A stretch of DNA of 23,857 nucleotides from Clostridia bacterium (GTDB taxonomy: Bacteria; Bacillota; Clostridia; Christensenellales; Borkfalkiaceae), in NCBI GenBank assembly GCA_900769545.1, contig CAAGGZ010000023.1:1-23857 (forward strand), read 5' to 3'. The notes beneath the pieces are model-generated. The model had not been told where the DNA came from, did not search any database, and was given only the letters and a program-made list of their open reading frames with translations. Position 1 is the stretch's first letter. The number at the start of each line of letters is the position of its first letter. Shown here in pieces: positions 21,550 through 23,857 of this stretch. The translations under genes and the position numbers were made by a program.

Positions 21550-21561
21550 GGAGACAGTTAT

Positions 21562-22935
21562 ATGTCACAGGTTTTTCAGCGTAACGCATTTGATATTTTT
21601 CCTCTGGTTTTTCCCGTAAATCAAACGACCGTCTTTACCGTGCAATCTTTGGGGACAAGAAAGGCGTTGCAGGGCGAATATACCGTTACGGTGCATCGTG
21701 CGAATGCAGGCTCTCCAAGCGAGGAGTTTAGCTCCTGGAACGTCGAGAGTTATACTTGCCAGGCAGAAAACGGAGCGTTGCAATTTTCCTATACGGCAAG
21801 CCATGAAAGCGAATACTTTATTCGGCTTTATCAAGACGGAGCGCAAGTGGCGCAGCTACATATATATGCCCTGAAAGAAGATTTATCTTGCCGTTATCCG
21901 TTGCGAGGAGATTTTCATATGCACACCAACGGTTCGGACGGGCGGGAGCCGCCCGAAATCGTTTGCGCAAATTACCGTAAAAAGGGATATGATTTTATTG
22001 TCATTACCGACCATGGGCGGTATTATCCCTCTTTAAGAGCTATAAATGCCTATCAAGAGGTGGAAATCCCCTTAAATATCTTGCCCGGTGAGGAAGTGCA
22101 TTTGCCCGGGACGACGGTACATATCGTCAATGCAGGCGGTTTGTTTTCCGTCAACGGCTTGTTGCCGGTAAAGGAAAATTATTTTGAAACCAATGGGGAG
22201 CTTTCTCAGCGGAGATTTGATGAAAGCGTGCAACCGCCCGACGTTTATGAAATGTCTGTCTATTGGGAAGAGATTCAAAAAATTGAGGAAAACGTGAAGC
22301 AAAACGCAATTCCTGAGACGGTAGATAGCCGCTCGTATGCGGTATGTCTTTGGGCTTTTGAAAAAATTCGTCAAGCAGACGGGTTGGGGATTTTTTGTCA
22401 CCCGTATTGGTTGCAAGACCTTTATCAAATTCCCGAAGATTTTACCTTGTATATGCTGCAAGAGCATCCTTTTGACGCCTTTGAAGTGCTGGGCGGTGAA
22501 AATTATTATGCGCAAAACGGCTTGCAGACCGCCTTATATTACGAGGAATATAAATATGGCAGAGTACACCCTATTGTCGGCTCGACGGATAGTCACGGCT
22601 CCACTTCCAGCAATCGGAATTGGGATATTTGCTCTACCATAGTTTTCGCAAAATCTAATACGCGAAAGGATATTCTTGACGCTGTAAAAGAAAAATACTC
22701 GGTTGCCGTGGATACGATTTCCAAAGAATACCGTTTGGTGGGCGAATACCGTTTACAAAAGTACGCGGCGTTTTTGATGGAACGGTATTTCCCTATTCAC
22801 GACCAACAAACCCTCGTTGACGGGGAGTTGATGTATCAATATGCAATCGGGAACGCAACAAAGGCGGAGGTGGAGCTTGTCGGCAAGCGCGCAGAAGCTT
22901 TGTTGAAAAAATATATTCGATTATCCCAAAAATAA
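21562..22935 (+). CDS. PHP-domain metallohydrolase with N-terminal beta-domain
   Basis: The 457-residue protein has an N-terminal beta-rich domain (about 1-108) of unknown role, followed by a PHP domain. PHP motifs: LRGDFHMHTNGSDG (H119, H121), VITDHGRYYPS (D150, H151), LPGEEVHLPG, VHIVNAGG, IFCHPYW and VGSTDSHGS. PHP proteins are metal-dependent phosphoesterases; the substrate is unknown and there is no DNA-polymerase or histidine context. The ATG at 21562 is chosen over an in-frame ATG at 21496, because the latter lies inside the promoter duplication whereas GGAG (21550-21553) sits correctly before 21562. It is a single-gene unit ended by the terminator at 22987-23008. The C-terminal part after the last motif (about 400-457) is helical. 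Confidence 0.88.
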   Translation: MSQVFQRNAFDIFPLVFPVNQTTVFTVQSLGTRKALQGEYTVTVHRANAGSPSEEFSSWNVESYTCQAENGALQFSYTASHESEYFIRLYQDGAQVAQLHIYALKEDLSCRYPLRGDFHMHTNGSDGREPPEIVCANYRKKGYDFIVITDHGRYYPSLRAINAYQEVEIPLNILPGEEVHLPGTTVHIVNAGGLFSVNGLLPVKENYFETNGELSQRRFDESVQPPDVYEMSVYWEEIQKIEENVKQNAIPETVDSRSYAVCLWAFEKIRQADGLGIFCHPYWLQDLYQIPEDFTLYMLQEHPFDAFEVLGGENYYAQNGLQTALYYEEYKYGRVHPIVGSTDSHGSTSSNRNWDICSTIVFAKSNTRKDILDAVKEKYSVAVDTISKEYRLVGEYRLQKYAAFLMERYFPIHDQQTLVDGELMYQYAIGNATKAEVELVGKRAEALLKKYIRLSQK

Positions 22936-22986
22936 ATTTTGCCAATATATGGTATTGGTTTAAGTTAGGCGCATCCATTCAACAAA

Positions 22987-23008
22987 AAAACGCCCAATCG
23001 GGCGTTTT
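22987..23008. terminator. bidirectional terminator between convergent genes
   Basis: AAAACGCCC (22987-22995) pairs with GGGCGTTTT (23000-23008) around AATC. It is A-rich on the left and T-rich on the right, so it serves both the PHP gene and the DUF6512 gene. Confidence 0.85.
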
Positions 23009-23009
23009 G

Positions 23010-23549
23010 TCAAGAATTGGAATAGACGATTCCGTAAAAACCCGTGACAGGGTCTTGAAAGAGCGGAATTTGCGGCGGATAAAAAGTGAATACGCCGAAT
23101 GCGAGCGCGATAAGAAAGAGCGCGCTCAGCGCGAGAAAAGGGAACTTGCAGAGCAAATAATCGTGCTTGAAAAGATAAAATTCCAAAAAATAGGCGGCGG
23201 TGATGGAGATGAAGAAAAAAAGGATATTCAGCCAATCGGGGGATTTTCCAAACGCGCCGTTTACTGTGTAAAATAGCACGGGAATTAAAAGCAAGCCAAA
23301 AGAAATCCCAACGAGCTTCACCCACCAAAAGTTGGGAAATTCGCGGCGGAAAAAGCGGTTTTGAATGAGCGCGAAAAAGAAAGAGGGGAAGAAAAGCAGC
23401 TTCATGTGCTCCCAAGTGGATTCGTTGACAGCGGAAATGGGAGCGAGGGAGGGGCTTTTCGTCCAATCGAAAAGGAAATGCAGTAAAGTACCGAGGATAG
23501 CGGTGAAGGTGAGCCCTGCAAGTTGCCATAAAAATAAATGTTTTTTCAT
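23010..23549 (-). CDS. DUF6512 membrane protein
   Basis: The 179-residue protein has about five hydrophobic segments and the conserved motif AVNESTWEHMKLLFFPSFFFALIQ (within about 40-62), a hallmark of the DUF6512 family found in Clostridia. TLLHFLFDW before it is also typical. The function of the family is unknown. There is no Shine-Dalgarno sequence before the ATG at 23549. Instead TATACT (23556-23561) lies so that transcription could start at the A of the ATG. Confidence 0.8.
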   Translation of the reverse strand: MKKHLFLWQLAGLTFTAILGTLLHFLFDWTKSPSLAPISAVNESTWEHMKLLFFPSFFFALIQNRFFRREFPNFWWVKLVGISFGLLLIPVLFYTVNGAFGKSPDWLNILFFFISITAAYFLEFYLFKHDYLLCKFPFLALSALFLIALAFGVFTFYPPQIPLFQDPVTGFYGIVYSNS

Positions 23550-23555
23550 AAAAAG

Positions 23556-23561
23556 AGTATA
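23556..23561 (-). promoter_or_regulatory. possible -10 box giving a leaderless mRNA
   Basis: TATACT on the minus strand ends 7 bases before the ATG, the normal distance from -10 to +1. No good -35 box is visible, so this is tentative. Confidence 0.35.
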
Positions 23562-23683
23562 TTCGAAAGGTTGGAAAAATATGTATATCCCTTTAAAATA
23601 AAGGGAAAGAGGTGATAATTTAAGAGGCTGAAAAAAAATTTTTATTTTTTTTAAAATTTTTTTTAAAAATGGGTGTAAAATGC

Positions 23684-23712
23684 TTGCAATTATTTTTTAG
23701 GTATGGTATAGT
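23684..23712 (+). promoter_or_regulatory. promoter of the tRNA-Val gene
   Basis: TTGCAA (23684-23689), 17 bases, TATAGT (23707-23712), 15 bases before the mature 5' end. Confidence 0.65.
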
Positions 23713-23727
23713 ATATAAGCTTTCGAC

Positions 23728-23800
23728 GGAAGTTTAGCTCAGCTGGGAGAGCATCTGCCTTACAAGCAGAGGGTCATAGGTTCGAACCCTATAACTTCCG
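23728..23800 (+). tRNA. tRNA-Val (anticodon UAC), 3' flank suspicious
   Basis: A full cloverleaf is visible: acceptor GGAAGTT/AACTTCC, D arm GCTC...GAGC, anticodon stem TCTGC/GCAGA with loop CTTACAA (anticodon TAC), and T arm ATAGG-TTCGAAC-CCTAT. No CCA is encoded. Position 73 reads G, whereas valine tRNAs normally have A73. The G equals the complement of the base preceding the tRNA, in keeping with the foldback described for 23670-23857, so the bases after 23799 may not be genuine. Confidence 0.9.
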
Positions 23801-23857
23801 TCGAAAGCTTATATACTATACCATACCTAAAAAATAATTGCAAGCATTTTACACCCA

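Larger units (their letters stand above)
23670..23857. repeat. 65-bp perfect inverted repeat around the tRNA, reaching the window end
   Basis: Bases 23670-23734 are the exact reverse complement of 23793-23857, including the 7-bp acceptor stem of the tRNA. The 58 bases between are the rest of the tRNA. The right arm duplicates the tRNA promoter in reverse. Because it ends exactly at the window end and begins at a natural 7-bp stem, a foldback artefact is the simplest explanation. Outside this, 23550-23669 is A/T-rich with no gene seen. Confidence 0.95.

Noticed and set aside
21496..21561. Earlier in-frame ATG for the PHP-domain protein at 21496
   Set aside because: It lies in the duplicated promoter, upstream of the second -10 box, and has no ribosome binding site; 21562 has GGAG at correct spacing.

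Overview
The window looks like chromosomal DNA, probably a whole contig or a contig end, from an uncultured low-to-mid-GC Bacillota, most likely a gut-type Clostridia. The exact lineage is not determinable from the sequence. Evidence: sigma-A promoters close to TTGACA-17-TATAAT, AGGAGG ribosome binding sites, many short intrinsic terminators, a one-piece tmRNA, and Clostridia-style families (ECF S component, DUF2975/XRE pair, DUF6512, DUF559). The left end cuts through a flavoprotein gene. The right end finishes inside a perfect foldback around a tRNA gene.

Layout. 1-2157: divergent pair of an FAD-dependent dehydrogenase (-, partial) and a fused 5'-nucleotidase/guanylate-kinase-like protein (+) whose leader contains a terminator-like hairpin. 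2158-4703: a repeat-rich accessory patch. It holds double-hairpin REP-like repeats in four copies, a DUF559 nuclease-like gene whose ribosome binding site and stop codon lie in two of those copies, a membrane-anchored protein with 26-residue Cys/His repeats (-), and in front of it an unrecognised, highly structured leader or small RNA with its own promoter and terminator. 4704-8379: M20 amidohydrolase, DUF2975 plus XRE regulator, ECF transporter S component (-), and a proline-rich hypothetical protein (-). 8575-10901: VanZ-like protein, DUF368 (undecaprenyl-phosphate translocase family) and ComF. 10921-14441: NlpC/P60 SH3 lipoprotein (-), PHP phosphatase, a small acidic protein, a TlpA-like thioredoxin and a YiiX-like permuted papain-fold protein.

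14590-20825 is the most interesting block: two divergent operons built around Ser/Thr phosphorylation. The minus operon encodes an ABC ATPase with two N-terminal FHA domains, its separate ABC-2 permease and a PP2C phosphatase. The plus operon encodes a second PP2C phosphatase and a membrane Hanks-type kinase. The kinase juxtamembrane linker carries five 18-residue repeats centred on an ETVVVDS motif. I infer a phospho-threonine-controlled ABC exporter resembling in logic mycobacterial PknF/Rv1747, with the repeats as possible FHA docking sites.

20826-23857: tmRNA (ssrA), a tandemly duplicated promoter, a PHP-domain protein with an N-terminal extension, a DUF6512 membrane protein (-), and tRNA-Val(UAC) inside a 65-bp perfect inverted repeat that is probably an assembly or amplification foldback.
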